Of a stretch of DNA of 64,000 nucleotides, positions 1 through 11,169 are shown in pieces (position 1 is the first letter of the stretch; each line of letters begins with the position of its first letter). A model generated the notes under the pieces. That model made no database searches, was not told where the DNA came from, and worked only from the letters and a program-made list of their open reading frames with translations. This DNA comes from Megaustenia siamemsis (lineage: Eukaryota > Mollusca > Gastropoda > Stylommatophora > Ariophantidae): positions 66,640,666-66,704,665 of the forward strand of contig JAVIAB010000092.1 in NCBI GenBank assembly GCA_032433765.1, read 5' to 3'. Position numbers and translations under genes: made by a program.

Positions 1-1741
1 CTTCTGTTTCATCGATAACAAGTTTCAGTATGGAGAGAGTCAGGTGTCCTGCATATGGTTTTTTCTGTCATTATTATATAACTGCAATAATACTTATTAT
101 AATAATGTAGGTTATTGTCCTCTAAGCTATTCTCTTAATCATAACAACTGATGTTCTTACTTCATATGTGTTTGATTAATGCTATACTGTCTCATTTGTA
201 TATATGATAACATTATCTTCCACTGTGTTATCAGCTATGAGTTGTTTCATTTAAGTCACCATTTCACTTGGCATTGCTCTTTTTCCCCTGTCAAGTGTCT
301 CCTTGTTCCAATTTTTGTATATAGAGCTTTTATCATTTGTTGTACTTAGACATATAGAGCTATAATCATTTGTTGTACTTAGACTATCCATTACTGTTCC
401 AATTTTTCACCTGATTACAAAGGAAGATGTCAACACAGTTCATGATCTCAGTAGTTGCTGAGGTCAAGTTCTTGTTCCTAGTCATGGACCTACAATGCTG
501 TAAAGAGCTGACCATGCCTTTCGGCTCATTGTAGAGCAGTAAAAAAAATATCTTCATTTTTTTTGGTTTGTGACCATCCTTTACATGATGTCCCAGGTCT
601 GGTTTACAATATGCATATCTGCCATTACTTTTCTCAATGAAGTTCACTTCGGTCTGTCTTTTTTTTAGCATTCCTTCTAGTCTATTGCATGGCATTTAGT
701 GTGACCTGACAGGCATATTTATAACTAATGGTAGTATTCAGTTTATTGTGTGTTTTAATAAGTTCTTGAAATGTAATCTCAGCTGCAGTCACCTTCTCAG
801 CCATCCTTTCAACTTGAGCTATTGGTGACATTCAAATAAAATGTTTTTAAAACATAAAAACATAATTTATTGAAAGTCATAATGGTAGGGAAGATATAAG
901 GTAAAGGCAGAGAAAGACAAAAATTGACTACTAGCATAAGAAGTGGAAAGAAACCTATAAAAGTATGTTTCATCAAGACAAGAAACAGTGAAATGGCGCC
1001 AACCATCTAGTAAGCATAAGATAGATACATGACACAGGATGATTGACAGTACTTTTGTAAAGTCACTGGTTACTTTAAGCTGTACCATACATGGTTTGAG
1101 CTTGTATGTCATAATTTTATTCTTGCCAATTTAAGCATGTATCTCACTTTTATGGGAATATCTTTAGTATTCCCATGTAAAAAAGTTGTATTATTGTATG
1201 TTTAAGAGGAGAGAGCAAAGTCACTGATTATGTATTTTGCAGTTATTTTTCTAATCATAAACTATACAATTATCAATATGTATACATTTTAAATTTTATT
1301 GACATGCCAAAATCTTCTTGTGTTTTGTGACGAACAAAGTTATTATAGAGTACTGATGAAGACTGCCAAAGTATAATGATGATGGTCCTGTGTACAATCA
1401 CAAAAAAAAGAGATACATTTTTTATTTGTTTTTCTGTTTTTTTTTTTTTTAAGAACAATGATATATTTAGTTGTATTTTTATTATTTTGAACTGATATAT
1501 GTAATATATAAAATATTTTGTTTATCAATATTTGTTAGCAAAAAGTTAATTTAAGTGAACTGTCAGAAAGCATGAGGTCATAGATGCAGTCATTGTATAG
1601 GTTTTGTACTGGGTTTTTATTGTAAATGCAGTATTAATAAATTGTACCTTATTTCAGATATAATTTGATTGCTGTTTATATTAGGGGAAGTATTTTAAGG
1701 AAGGCAATCTTAAAATCAAGTTATGTTTATTATTGCATCAG
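1..1741. other. Upstream intron of ADGRV1, no recognised gene
   Basis: AT-rich intronic sequence. I see a 33-bp tandem duplication (319-351 and 352-384) and an unrecognised 103-codon frame on the minus strand (384-695) with lysine-rich, low-complexity composition. No Calx-beta-like exon is visible, so the preceding exon must lie before the window. Confidence 0.6.
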
Positions 1742-1867
1742 GTGGAAGTATAGGTTTAGTGTCAGTAGATTGGGGTGTGAGCACAGTAAACAGAACAGCT
1801 ACGTATGGTCAGGATTATATAGCAGATGGAGCTACACTAACATTTGTTGCAGGACAAACAAGACGTG
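1742..1867 (+). CDS. ADGRV1: ADGRV1 exon 1 of window: Calx-beta a, first part
   Basis: Acceptor after gcatcag, donor g|gtaagt. It starts and ends in phase 1. It encodes the middle of a Calx-beta domain: the GLVSVDW strand, then TYGQDYIADGATLTF (the G-x-DY-x(4)-G-x-L-x-F signature) and an AGQTRR turn. The preceding half of the domain is on an exon outside the window. Confidence 0.9.
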
Positions 1868-1920
1868 GTAAGTAAAGATGATTGTTGTGTGACACCTAGT
1901 GCACATTGTATTTATTATGA

Positions 1921-2255
1921 GGGGCATTCTATGGAAAGGTTAACTATAGACGCCAGCCTCAAGACAGAGAGGTTGTGGGTTCAAATTCCGGCTCCAGATT
2001 TTTATTTATTATTTTCTCCCTGTGGCAACCACCCCTGGTCTCAGCAGCGAGGCCCGGCTTGAAACGTCAATTACTCATCGACGGAAAAAATATGAGTACC
2101 TCCGAAGTCGGAGTTATCTGTCTGTGTGGCGTGGGACCCCTTTGCACACAGCTGTCAGGGAAAAATGGATTAGCACGCAAAATTCAGTTCCCAGTCTCTA
2201 GGGACTTCGTCAGAGGTAAAAGCTGGCGAATGAAAAAAAAAAAATCAATCAACTA
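1921..2255 (+). mobile_element. tRNA-derived SINE (SINE-1)
   Basis: Intronic element with a tRNA-like head. A B-box-like gggttcaaattcc lies at about 1978-1990 and a weaker A-box region lies upstream. The body holds cysteine/glycine-codon-like GC-rich sequence unlike the AT-rich surroundings, and a poly(A) run ends it near 2244. No second copy is visible in the window and TSDs are not clear. Confidence 0.6.
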
Positions 2256-2610
2256 ACCTTAAATATATATATAATAAAACAAAAATAAACAAAGCATAAT
2301 CTAAATATTCATAGTATATGCTGCAGAGCAAATTACTTAATGTAACTCCTCAAAAAACATTTAGAATGGGGTTATTTTATTGTGCCTGCTTTTCTCAGTT
2401 AACACCTTTACATTACAGGGGTTTTACCAACTTAGTGTGTGCATGCATGCATGCATGTGAGTGTGCATGTGTGAAATATAAAATTCTCATTTAAGTTTTT
2501 TTTAAAGTCAGTGAAGCCTCTAAACAATAATTTAAAAAAAAACATTCATCATCATCATTATAATCATCTGACTATTCAGACAGAAGACTTGAGTATAGGT
2601 TATCTGATTA

Positions 2611-3010
2611 TTGATTATTGGTTATGGAAGGCCTCGGTATCACTGCAAACGAATCAAAATCCATAATTGCTCAACCGCTCGTGCCAGTGGAATCATCCGA
2701 ATTACTAACTCATCTCCCAAACTAAGAAAGGTAACTGTAGTCCCCATCATAGCAGTCTCAGCACACGCCAAAAGACATAAGGCAAAACCGCGCAGAAAGT
2801 AAACACAGTCAACTGTTCCCTGTCATACGATATCATCCTTCATCGTAAACAGTTGGGACATCGAAACATGATCAAAACGGATGAAACACACAGCTCACAG
2901 TGTGCACAGAGCACTTAACTCAGTAGCTCCTGCAACAAGCCGGACTTGGAATATGAGGAAACTGCAACAAGGAACACCCTTCAGACATAGCCTTATCTGA
3001 TTATGTCTCA
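2611..3010. repeat. Dispersed repeat R1, copy 1
   Basis: About 400 bp starting ggttatggaaggcctcggta. It is highly similar to 13619-14187 and 16450-16790, and its right part (2870-3000) repeats again at 3280-3420. Read on the minus strand, part of it stays open in three copies (about 50 codons with a hydrophobic start), so the repeat may derive from a gene. It ends at about 3000, where copy 2 follows after 240 bp. Confidence 0.7.
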
Positions 3011-3251
3011 CCACTGTTCCATGTACCTGGTTGCTATATTTTTAGGTCAACATAAATCTGAGTTTGATGTCTTTACATGGAGGTGTTCCTTGGATATTCA
3101 TTTTCTACATTCTTATAATTTTGTCTTTTAGTATTCTTTGTAATAAAAGTTTGTTTCAGTTTTTTTTCCAGACAGCATACATTTTGTCTATCACCATCAG
3201 TTCTTTTTTTTTGTTTTTTTTTTTTTTACATCACTGAATTATTGTTATTGT

Positions 3252-4371
3252 TATTGTTATTGGTTATGGAAGGCCTCGGTATCGAAACAGGATCAAAACG
3301 GATGAGACACACAGCTCACGGTGTGCACAGAGCACTTAACTCAGTAGCTCCTGCAACAAGCCGGACTTGGAATATGAGGAAACTGCAAGAAGGAACACTT
3401 TTCAGACATAGCCTTCAATGGTTCCTGCCGCCTATCCACCATATACCATGGAAGTTCGCGTCCTCCCGAAAAAGATGATCGTCGTAGCACCTGATGATGT
3501 TAGGCTATCGTTGATGACTCCAATTCCAGACATATAGACACAGTGGTGGTAAGTTATCATTTCCAATCCAACAGAAGCCATCTGACCTGTAGTTAGTAAA
3601 ACCACATAGAGAATATGATTTTGTGACCTTCACTGATTCACTCTTGGATGTGAATGTGTAGTTTACACAAGAGGAGAAGTTTTCAACTACAGTGATCCCA
3701 TTTAAGGCAATTCTGGGATAGCAAGGCAAGTCTCCTTTATAGCAGCAGAACTTGATGTTCTCTGCTCCCTTCTTGTAGCTGCTGCCACACGATTCTGATG
3801 TCTCATTAACTTGAACATCATTCAAGAACAATGTCAGATTAACATTCCATAGATCTGGCTCTGCTGATGAAGTGCTTGGTGCAACAGTTGTATCAATCAT
3901 ACAGGAGGCTCCTGGTTTGTGGTCATTAATACCACAGACGGCACATGATGTTGTTATATTCAGTATTTCTTTCTGGGGTGTAAATATGTGGCACACACAT
4001 GGAGAGTGGACAGTAATCCCATTAAAGGCAATTCTAGGGTGGCATGGCATAGCTGTTTCAGAACAGCACAATCCTATAATGTTTTCTGTGTTCGCTATAA
4101 AGCTGCTGCTGCTACACAATCCTGACCAATTATAGGTGTGGGCATTATTCACTTGCAATGACAAAACTGCATTGTTTACATCATAAACCTCTGGAAGCGA
4201 ATCATTTATGGGACTAATAGTACAATTTATTCTTCCATCGGGGATATCTTCCTTGAGTCCCCCCCAAAAAAAAGGTCTTTGGTTAAAAAGCACATATGCT
4301 TTTGAGTTAAACACAAAATGAGCCCACTTCATAGATTCAAAATGATCCTTGCCAATGCCATCCGTTTGCAC
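3252..4371. repeat. Dispersed repeat R1, copy 2, carrying a Cys-rich ORF
   Basis: Starts after a (att/gtt)n run with ggttatggaaggcctcggta, then jumps straight to the segment matching 2875-3000. It continues through 3420-3600, matching 13990-14187. The remaining part contains the cysteine-rich minus-strand ORF at 3505-4371. The 13619 copy ends inside the 3' end of that ORF, so the ORF belongs to the repeat unit rather than being unique sequence beside it. Confidence 0.65.
3505..4371 (-). CDS. Cysteine-rich two-domain protein of unknown function, inside repeat R1
   Basis: A 288-residue open frame with two tandem homologous domains of about 100 residues (roughly 50-160 and 165-275). Both share the order C..., ENI..CC, PC(H/Y)PRIA(F/L)NGITV, C(V), FT...E, T.S...CG and a final C-(M/W)-I. 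Many N-x-S/T sites (NCT, NWS, NLT, NET, NFS, NYT, NWS) suggest a secreted, disulphide-bonded glycoprotein. There is no signal peptide at the first Met. A homopolymer-rich stretch near 4258-4273 (residues about 34-38) and the coding style change suggest that the real 5' exon is missing or that the first 40 codons are not coding. I do not recognise the family. It is the opposite strand to ADGRV1, inside its intron. It could be a captured host-gene fragment or an element-encoded protein. Confidence 0.5.
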   Translation of the reverse strand: MQTDGIGKDHFESMKWAHFVFNSKAYVLFNQRPFFWGGLKEDIPDGRINCTISPINDSLPEVYDVNNAVLSLQVNNAHTYNWSGLCSSSSFIANTENIIGLCCSETAMPCHPRIAFNGITVHSPCVCHIFTPQKEILNITTSCAVCGINDHKPGASCMIDTTVAPSTSSAEPDLWNVNLTLFLNDVQVNETSESCGSSYKKGAENIKFCCYKGDLPCYPRIALNGITVVENFSSCVNYTFTSKSESVKVTKSYSLCGFTNYRSDGFCWIGNDNLPPLCLYVWNWSHQR

Positions 4372-5285
4372 AAGTTAGGTCCTTAGCGACCAAGGTCACA
4401 CTTGCCATAAAATTAAAGCCATCAAATTAAAGACTTTATCTACAGCGAAGGTTAACGAACTGTGAACAAACATTTATGTTCAAACCCTTGAATACATTTT
4501 CAAAAATCTGCCAACTCGCTGCAATAACATATATCGTGGTGTTTAAAGTAAACATTGCTTAGTCCATGGCTCGAATATAAATAAGCTGCCATTTTGGTGC
4601 GTCCCATGACGTCATCAATATAAATATAATAACTGAATATAAATAACTGAATATAAATAACAAATGGTTTCATTACATTATTAAAATGAGTTTAAATTAT
4701 TGTTGTTAAAATGGTGATTAAATGCTATACAAAGGAAATTTATTCAATTAATAACTCACTAAAGATATCACTAAAACACTATTGTATCAATTCTGATAAT
4801 TTGGAGAATTGTTGTTCAGCCTAATACAAGACAAGATTGCTGAGGGTACTGCAAGTTATGAGAAAACATAGTCCGACAGTATCTTCCTAGTATAACATCA
4901 TCTTCCTTGACTCATTGACAATCACTGTCTGTATGTCCTCACTGCAGCAGATATTTGAGGACTTGTGTTGATCTCATCATCCATCTTAGTGCCTACTTTA
5001 ACAGTGAATACAGACATTGTGGTTTGCCTTAATTTTGATGGACATTTAACAGCTTGGAATCCTTTTTCTCTTACATACCTCTTGGGACAGTGAAAGAAAA
5101 CACATTATTTTAGTTGTCACTTCAATGGCATACTCAGCAAAAACAAACTTTAATGCTATTAAAAAGATAATATAAACGATTGTTTAGTTATTGAAACCTC
5201 ATTGACATTAATCTGTAAGTAAAAGCTATAACAGCAAGGTAGTGCTTGAGTTAATTTGTCTAAAGCAAGTCTCTATATTCTACAG
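4372..5285. other. Intron 1 remainder, nothing recognised
   Basis: AT-rich sequence with a short duplication aactgaatataaata near 4630-4660. I see no exon, repeat copy or ORF here. Confidence 0.6.
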
Positions 5286-5471
5286 TAATCGCTGTGACCA
5301 TATTGGATGATACAATAGCAGAAGACAATGAAGAACTGACAATTGAGCTGACAAAGCCAACAGAGGGTGCAACTTTAAGTGCTATGAATTCTATTAGAGT
5401 TGTCATTCTTGCTAATGACAATGCAGCTGGTGTATTGTCTTTTGAGAAAACTTCAGTGCTGGTAAATGAAG
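5286..5471 (+). CDS. ADGRV1: ADGRV1 exon 2: end of Calx-beta a, start of b
   Basis: Acceptor ttctacag, donor gaag|gtaaat, phase 1 at both ends. Encodes the C-terminal half of Calx-beta a (ILDDTIAEDNEE acidic Ca2+-binding stretch, LTKPTEGATLS) and the ILANDNAAGVLSF linker, then the first strand of the next repeat (SVLVNEG). Confidence 0.93.
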
Positions 5472-5635
5472 GTAAATTTTAAAAATACAAAATGAGATCT
5501 ATGAGTTATATTGTAATGTGCCATTGTATAAATTCTTAGAAAACTATTTTTGAAGAAAGCCTTAGCCAGTGTTTAAAACTTGTTGGCTTAAATTAGTAAA
5601 TCCTAAATGTGTTTTTGTGTTTTAATTTTCTTTAG

Positions 5636-5775
5636 GGGATAAGACAGACATCAAAGTGAAAAGAACACTGCCTGCCCTTGGAACTGTCACAACAACTTGG
5701 TTAATAGAGGGGAAAAATGGGTTACAGGCTGCCCAAGGATTTGCACCTTATAATGGAATTTTAACTTTTCTACCG
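5636..5775 (+). CDS. ADGRV1: ADGRV1 exon 3: Calx-beta b, central strands
   Basis: Acceptor ctttag, donor ccg|gtaaat; enters phase 1, leaves phase 0. Encodes TDIKVKRTLPALGTVTTTW and YNGILTFLP, the central Calx-beta strands. The preceding intron is only 164 bp, the shortest in the window. Confidence 0.93.
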
Positions 5776-5936
5776 GTAAATAAATCACAGAATTTTCTTT
5801 TTCTGTTTAAAACTAATGGACATTATGGATGTTAGATAAAATTAACTTAATGATAATTATTCAGTCGATATTGAAAGGCAAATGTGGAAAGAAACAAAAG
5901 AATGCAATTATATGTTGAAAGTATTGATTGTATTAC

Positions 5937-6000
5937 TCCTTGGTAGAGCGCCTTGCCGCGAGAAGCCAAACGCTAGGGAACACGGCCAATTCAGCTAACT
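5937..6000. repeat. Partial copy of tRNA-like fold-back arm
   Basis: Matches 6220-6280 with a few substitutions (ctccttggtagagcgccttgc...). It is a lone arm in the same orientation as the left arm of the palindrome 200 bp downstream. Confidence 0.6.
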
Positions 6001-6199
6001 ATAGTTATCAAAGGTTTTCATTTGTAATTTATAAAGGCCATTTAATATTACGAAACTGTCTGAGGCATCTGTTTATGAAGAATTTGAGTCTGTCGTTATT
6101 AGTCTTTGTTTACTCCATGTTTCCGAATCACAGAATAGGACTGACTTGACACTTGTTTTGATGATTCTTGCTCCACACACTGACAAATTACTGTAAGAA

Positions 6200-6348
6200 G
6201 CAGGATCGAACCTGTATTCCTTGGCACAGTGCCTTGCCACGAGAAGTCAAATGCTAGGGAACACAGCCAAATCAGCTAACGCTGTGTTCCCTAGCGTTTG
6301 GCTTCTTATGGCAAGGCGCTGTGCCAAGGAGTACGGGTTCGATCCTGC
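6200..6348. repeat. Near-perfect inverted repeat of a tRNA-like sequence
   Basis: Two 68-base arms (6200-6267 and 6281-6348) are inverted copies with about 90 percent identity around a 13-base loop. The right arm reads like a tRNA-type head. An A-box-like tagcgtttggc precedes a perfect B-box-like ggttcgatcc at the expected order. A transcript would fold as one long hairpin. Confidence 0.75.
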
Positions 6349-7013
6349 TTTGGACCACATATTGTTCTTTGTTTTTTTTCGGTTGTTGATTATTTGTTCC
6401 AAGTGCTGTAAAGATACCTCCTCCTCCTAAAGGAATTTTTTAGCTTGGTCTGCCTTAAAAAATGTGAAAGATATGATTTGTAACCTTTCTCAAATCATAG
6501 AACATTGACAATGATAATTAAATGCCATGATGCTCTATCACTTTTATGTCATAAATGATTGTCTTTTTTTAAAAATGATTATTATTTAGATTGTGTTTAA
6601 GTTATTTAAATGAGATCTTATTTTACAAAGGTGTAGCGCCCCCATGGCACATTGGTTTAAAACTCTTTTGCACCAACAACATTCATAACCTTTGCTGTCT
6701 GCTGAAAGAGACTACGTAAATACTTACACTTGCCAGTGGAAATGAAGTAGACTCTTGTACCTTTAATTAAAGAGTTTATGGGGTTTTTTATTTTTAAGCT
6801 ACTTATTAATGAGATAAACATGAAAATTCTGAAGTTATGCAGCTCTGTAAAAGTGAGTGATCACTCCTAAACTAAATTAAAATTGATTTTAAATGTTCAG
6901 ATCAAAAACAATACTACCGTATACTCTCTACAGTGAAGTTGTTGTTGCCTCTGGGTGTTTCCATAGACAAGGTTTACTAATAATACCATATATATGTTTG
7001 TTAATGTCTTCAG

Positions 7014-7113
7014 AGTGAGACAGAGAAGACTATTAGTCTAAATGTCCTGTCAGATGACACTCCTGAAGTCAGTGAAGAATACTCACTTACTCTACAGAAT
7101 ATCACTACTCAAG
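7014..7113 (+). CDS. ADGRV1: ADGRV1 exon 4: Calx-beta b, acidic strand
   Basis: Acceptor cttcag, donor caag|gtctgt; phase 0 in, phase 1 out. Encodes KTISLNVLSDDTPEVSEEY followed by the strand SLTLQNITTQ, that is the Ca2+-site half of the repeat. Confidence 0.92.
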
Positions 7114-7269
7114 GTCTGTTTATAAATTTTATAATTTATTAGAGCTGGAGTTTAAATCTGTATCATTGAAAAATAACTTGAATTGATAGCGTAAGAAAAG
7201 TTGATGAATGCAATGATGAAAAGTGAAAATAATAAATTATTGTGAAAAACATTTGTTTATATTATGTTT

Positions 7270-7523
7270 TGAAACAACAGGTAAAAGAAAAAGAGGAAGA
7301 CCCAGGGAGACACTGAGAAGAACATTGATGAGAGAGGCAAGAGCAGCAGGAATCGGCTCCCTCAATGAGATAGAACTGCTTGCACAGAACAGAGACAGAT
7401 GGCGAGATTTGATAAAATATCTTTAAAAGAAAACTGCTAGAACAAAAATTCATATAGGAGAAGGTGTATCTTGGTCTACGCCCTATGGGCCGGTTACGGC
7501 TCGAAAGGTCAATAGATAGATAG
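7270..7523 (+). mobile_element. LINE family A, 3'-end fragment
   Basis: A 254-bp 5'-truncated insertion flanked by an 11-bp TSD atattatgttt (7259-7269, 7524-7534). It encodes the last residues of the family A reverse transcriptase protein (GKRKRGRPRETLRRTL...) and the conserved 3' UTR with gggccggttacggctcgaaa, and ends in (gata)n. Confidence 0.9.
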
Positions 7524-7581
7524 ATATTATGTTTAAGTAACATAACTTATTGTCCTTTTTATATGATTATCTGTTGAACAG

Positions 7582-7761
7582 GAATAGGACCCACAGGAGC
7601 AGCAAGCCTTGATCAACAGATGGGCACTGTTCTTATAACCATAGCTGGAAGCAATGACCCTCATGGTGTTATTCAGTTTGCTCAGAATTATTTGGAAGCT
7701 CGCGTTCTAGAAAATGTGGGAACTGCAAATCTAGTTGTGATTAGAAAATTTGGAGCCATTG
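7582..7761 (+). CDS. ADGRV1: ADGRV1 exon 5: end of Calx-beta b, start of c
   Basis: Acceptor gaacag, donor attg|gtatgt, phase 1 at both ends. Encodes GTVLITIAGSNDPHGVIQF, the inter-repeat boundary, and the first strands of Calx-beta c (ARVLENVG, LVVIRKFGAIG). Confidence 0.93.
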
Positions 7762-8035
7762 GTATGTAACATGTTTGTAAATAAGTCATATATACAATTA
7801 ATTAACTTTAATTTTTTTTGCACGTCCTTAGACATGAACCAACAATGTAGTCAGTACAAACTTTATTTTGTGTTATCCATGGTCATCCTACACAGAGTAC
7901 CAAAGGTTGGTCTATACTGTGTGTGTGTCTGTCTAAACTGTACTCTGCCTGGCTGTTTAACTCTTACTGTACTGGCTCAAAATCCACATTTTAAAGAGCA
8001 TAAAAAAATAATTAGGGCATGAGTGCATATCTTAA

Positions 8036-9128
8036 TTCTTTCCGGACTATTATCTGACACCTCGGTTCTATAAAATTGATCAGTTCTAACCACTCACTGA
8101 CACGTCGGTTATTTCAGGTGTAGCTGGATATTTGATTTGTTTTCACTGATTTTCGTTTTTATTTCAACCAATACTTGAATTCCAGAAGTAGGAGAGTTCT
8201 CTCTCTTGATCTTTCTGTTTATACCAGCATGGTCGAAGTTTCGGACGTTGGAAAATTTTTAATTTATATTCATTGTTTATTTCTGAAATTTTTGTCACAT
8301 AATGGCCACGCCCACTGTTGATACTGCTTGCAGTCGACCAAAACGATATAGTGCAGAACAAGCTAGATCTATGTTCGAAACCTTGTTATTGAGTGATTCA
8401 GAAATAGAATATTCATAGTATTTAGACTTGGACAATAATTTTGTTGTGATGTTGGGTCAGAATATTGGTAAAAGTTATGATAAAAAGGTAAGACGATCTG
8501 GCTTATGTTTAGCTAGTGGATGCCTTCTATTCCAGCACTATCAGTGTCTCAGAGGAATAGAGTGGTAGTTATTCTGATAACGAAACTGGTACTTTAGGGA
8601 CATATCACACAAAATAAGTCCAGTTGTGTAAATAAAAATAATAAACTTGACTTGTAAATAATATTGTTCTAACATCACATAAATTTATAATATTTTTCAT
8701 TCTGGGATCATTTACAAAAATGTGCATAATTTTGTTATTTGTGGACATAAATTCATCAAATAAACTGTATTTTGGAGGAATTTGGATTATGTTGTGTAAT
8801 ATTTCAAGACAAATGGATAGCAACACATATAAACATGGAAAAAGGTAAGTAAATTACAATATTTTAAATAAAAAATTATCTACCTTGAATATTTTATATT
8901 TTAAAAAATATTGTATTCCTTTAAATAATCACATATCATAAATATATTGCTATTTTAATTTTCTGTATCCATTTCCCTTTCCAGTGATGTATAACACATA
9001 CCACATTTATCTAAATTATTGTGTGAAGTAGTAAAATGAAAAAGGTATATGGTAACATTTCTGGAAACAGGAAAATTAACCTGGTCCAAATCTGAAAATT
9101 CCTGTTTCCTGTTCTGGTCCTGAAAGAG
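8036..9128. mobile_element. piggyBac-like element remnant, TTAA-flanked
   Basis: A 1.09-kb segment bounded by TTAA on both sides (8032-8035, 9129-9132). The short imperfect terminal inverted repeats are left ttctttccggac and right complement ctctttcaggac. It contains a short frame resembling a piggyBac transposase N terminus. The terminus resembles those of the 303-bp MITEs elsewhere in the window. No complete transposase is present. Confidence 0.6.
8302..8418 (+). pseudogene. Possible piggyBac transposase N-terminal remnant
   Basis: A 38-codon frame with TACSRPKRYSAEQAR followed by an acidic LLLSDSEIEYS and a stop. A basic patch then an acidic D/S/E stretch is typical of the N terminus of piggyBac-type transposases. 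Downstream sequence is broken by stops. It lies inside the TTAA-flanked element, which supports the assignment but does not prove it. Confidence 0.4.
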
Positions 9129-9659
9129 TTAATATCATACAACATTTTAACCTCATACATTACTATGATCTATTTTATATCAAAATTTGTAGAAATGAAT
9201 GATTTTTATAAAACATATTTACAAATATATTTTTTCAAGAAAATTGCCAAAAGTAATTGAAAAACCTGATTAAGAGAAAAACAAAATTGAAAAGTATAAA
9301 AACAAACACTGCACTTGAAATAATATTTACAGATTTAGGGTGTCAGTAACACCATAAATGTTGTTCATTGTAAAATATATTCATTTTTACTCAAAAATTA
9401 AAAGTTTCAAATGTTTATACTTAAAAATAACATTTCTGTGATTTTTAAAAATGTAAATTATCTGATGTCAATTTCAGGAGGGGAAAAAAAATAAATTAAG
9501 GCAGTTCACACCATCATGTCACAATATTTATTTTTAATCCACACAATACAGTGATGTATCCTAAATAAAAATGTACAGAATTAAATGAACTTTTTCTAAA
9601 ATGTATTTGCAGTAATAATTTTGCTACAAATGTTAAAACAAAAAATTACTTGATTGACA

Positions 9660-10145
9660 TGCTATTTCTAGAGCAAGAAAAAGGATTGGACAACATACTA
9701 TTACCATTCTTCTACCTTTTTAGCTCCCAGTGTAGCATAGGTCTTCAACAAACACTTTCCAAGTCATTCTGTTTTTTGCCATTCTTTTAAGATCATTCCA
9801 TGTCTTCCCCATCATCTTCATCTCTGCTTCTATCTGTCTTCTCCAAGAATTCCTTGGTCTTCCTTTTTGTCTTTTTCCCTGGGGATTCCAAAAAAGGGCC
9901 TGTTGTGTAATACTCTCAGTTGGTTTCCATAGTGTATGTCCTATCCAGCGCCATCATTTTCGCTGTATCTCTTTATCCACTGGTATTTGACTGGTACATT
10001 TCCATAATTCTATGTTAGTGATTTTGTCCTGCCATTTCCATCCTTTTATTCTGCGTAAGCATCCATTAATGAAAGTGTATCTTTGTGATTGTCAATTTTG
10101 TTGTTCTCCATGTTTCACAGCCATATAATAGGACTGAGTTGAAAA
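9660..10145 (-). mobile_element. LINE 3'-terminal fragment, decayed
   Basis: The minus strand reads as a degenerate LINE C terminus: LLYGCETWRTTK, then TRGRPR-like and WRRQIEAEMKMMGKTWNDLK followed by WKVFVEDLC. Several frameshifts are present. It is not the same subfamily as family A; a related piece lies at 31540-31780. Confidence 0.7.
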
Positions 10146-10177
10146 TTTTTATTTATAAATATTATTATATATTATTT

Positions 10178-10499
10178 GGTCATACGTTGGACATGTGATG
10201 AGAAGAGATAATAATCGAATAGCAAAGCAAGCCCTCATATGGGAAACAACAGGTAAAAGAAAAAGAGGAAGACCCAGGGAGACACTGAGAAGAACATTGA
10301 TGAGAGAGGCAAGAGCAGCAGGAATCGGCTCCCTCAATGAGATAGAACTGCTTGCACAGAACAGAGACAGATGGCGAGATTTGATAAAATATCTTTAAAA
10401 GAAAACTGCTAGAACAAAAATTCATATAGGAGAAGGTGTATCTTGGTCTACGCCCTATGGGCCGGTTACGGCTCGAAAGGTCAATAGATAGATAGATAG
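10178..10499 (+). mobile_element. LINE family A, 3'-end fragment
   Basis: 5'-truncated copy with TSD tatattattt (10168-10177, 10501-10510). Reads GHVMRRDNNRIAKQALIWETTGKRKRG in frame to the stop, then the standard 3' UTR and (gata)n tail. It is nearly identical to the copy at 7270, suggesting recent activity. Confidence 0.9.
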
Positions 10500-11169
10500 A
10501 TATATTATTTATATTTATAAATTTTACTATTACCATTGATGCCAATATATGTTTCGATGATCAATATTATCACTCAATGAAAAATCTTAATACAAAATTC
10601 CATCCATGTGGTGGATAAATACAACTTCCACATTTTTTAACAGTAATCTATGATTAAGTTAATTGTGGGGTGTGTTCGGCCATATATCATTGTTTATGTT
10701 TATAAGGAAATCATTTTCTTAACAGTAAAAATTCAGTCACTCGGAATAACATACAATTGAAACCGATTAAAAACACAATGAAATTTGGTTCTAATAACAC
10801 ATGAATTGAATGATTTACAATCATAAACATCTGGAACAGACTTTCGAAAAGCTGAATTGGAGTAAATACAAAAGGATTTTATTTAAACACCGAAAATAGA
10901 GACCAAACCTCACTCTGGGAGTACTAGACAAGCCGGAATAAACGGGTATGCAATTTTCGTCTCTTATTAGAGGAGCCAGATAGAAAGAGTTAATTTGCAT
11001 ATCTTTTACCCGCCCTCAGAAATTCATTGCTTAACTGGTCTTGTAATGGTTTGTGGGACTTCTATAATTATGTGATCCTTTAGTTAATTTCTTCTTCTTT
11101 CTTCTTTTGCCCATTTGCTTTTGCCTTGAAGCATCACAGGAGAAAAAAGAATGTATAATATTAATTTAA

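Noticed and set aside
384..695. A 103-codon minus-strand frame in the first intron
   Set aside because: No recognisable domain, lysine-rich low complexity, no supporting splice signals; kept only as a note.
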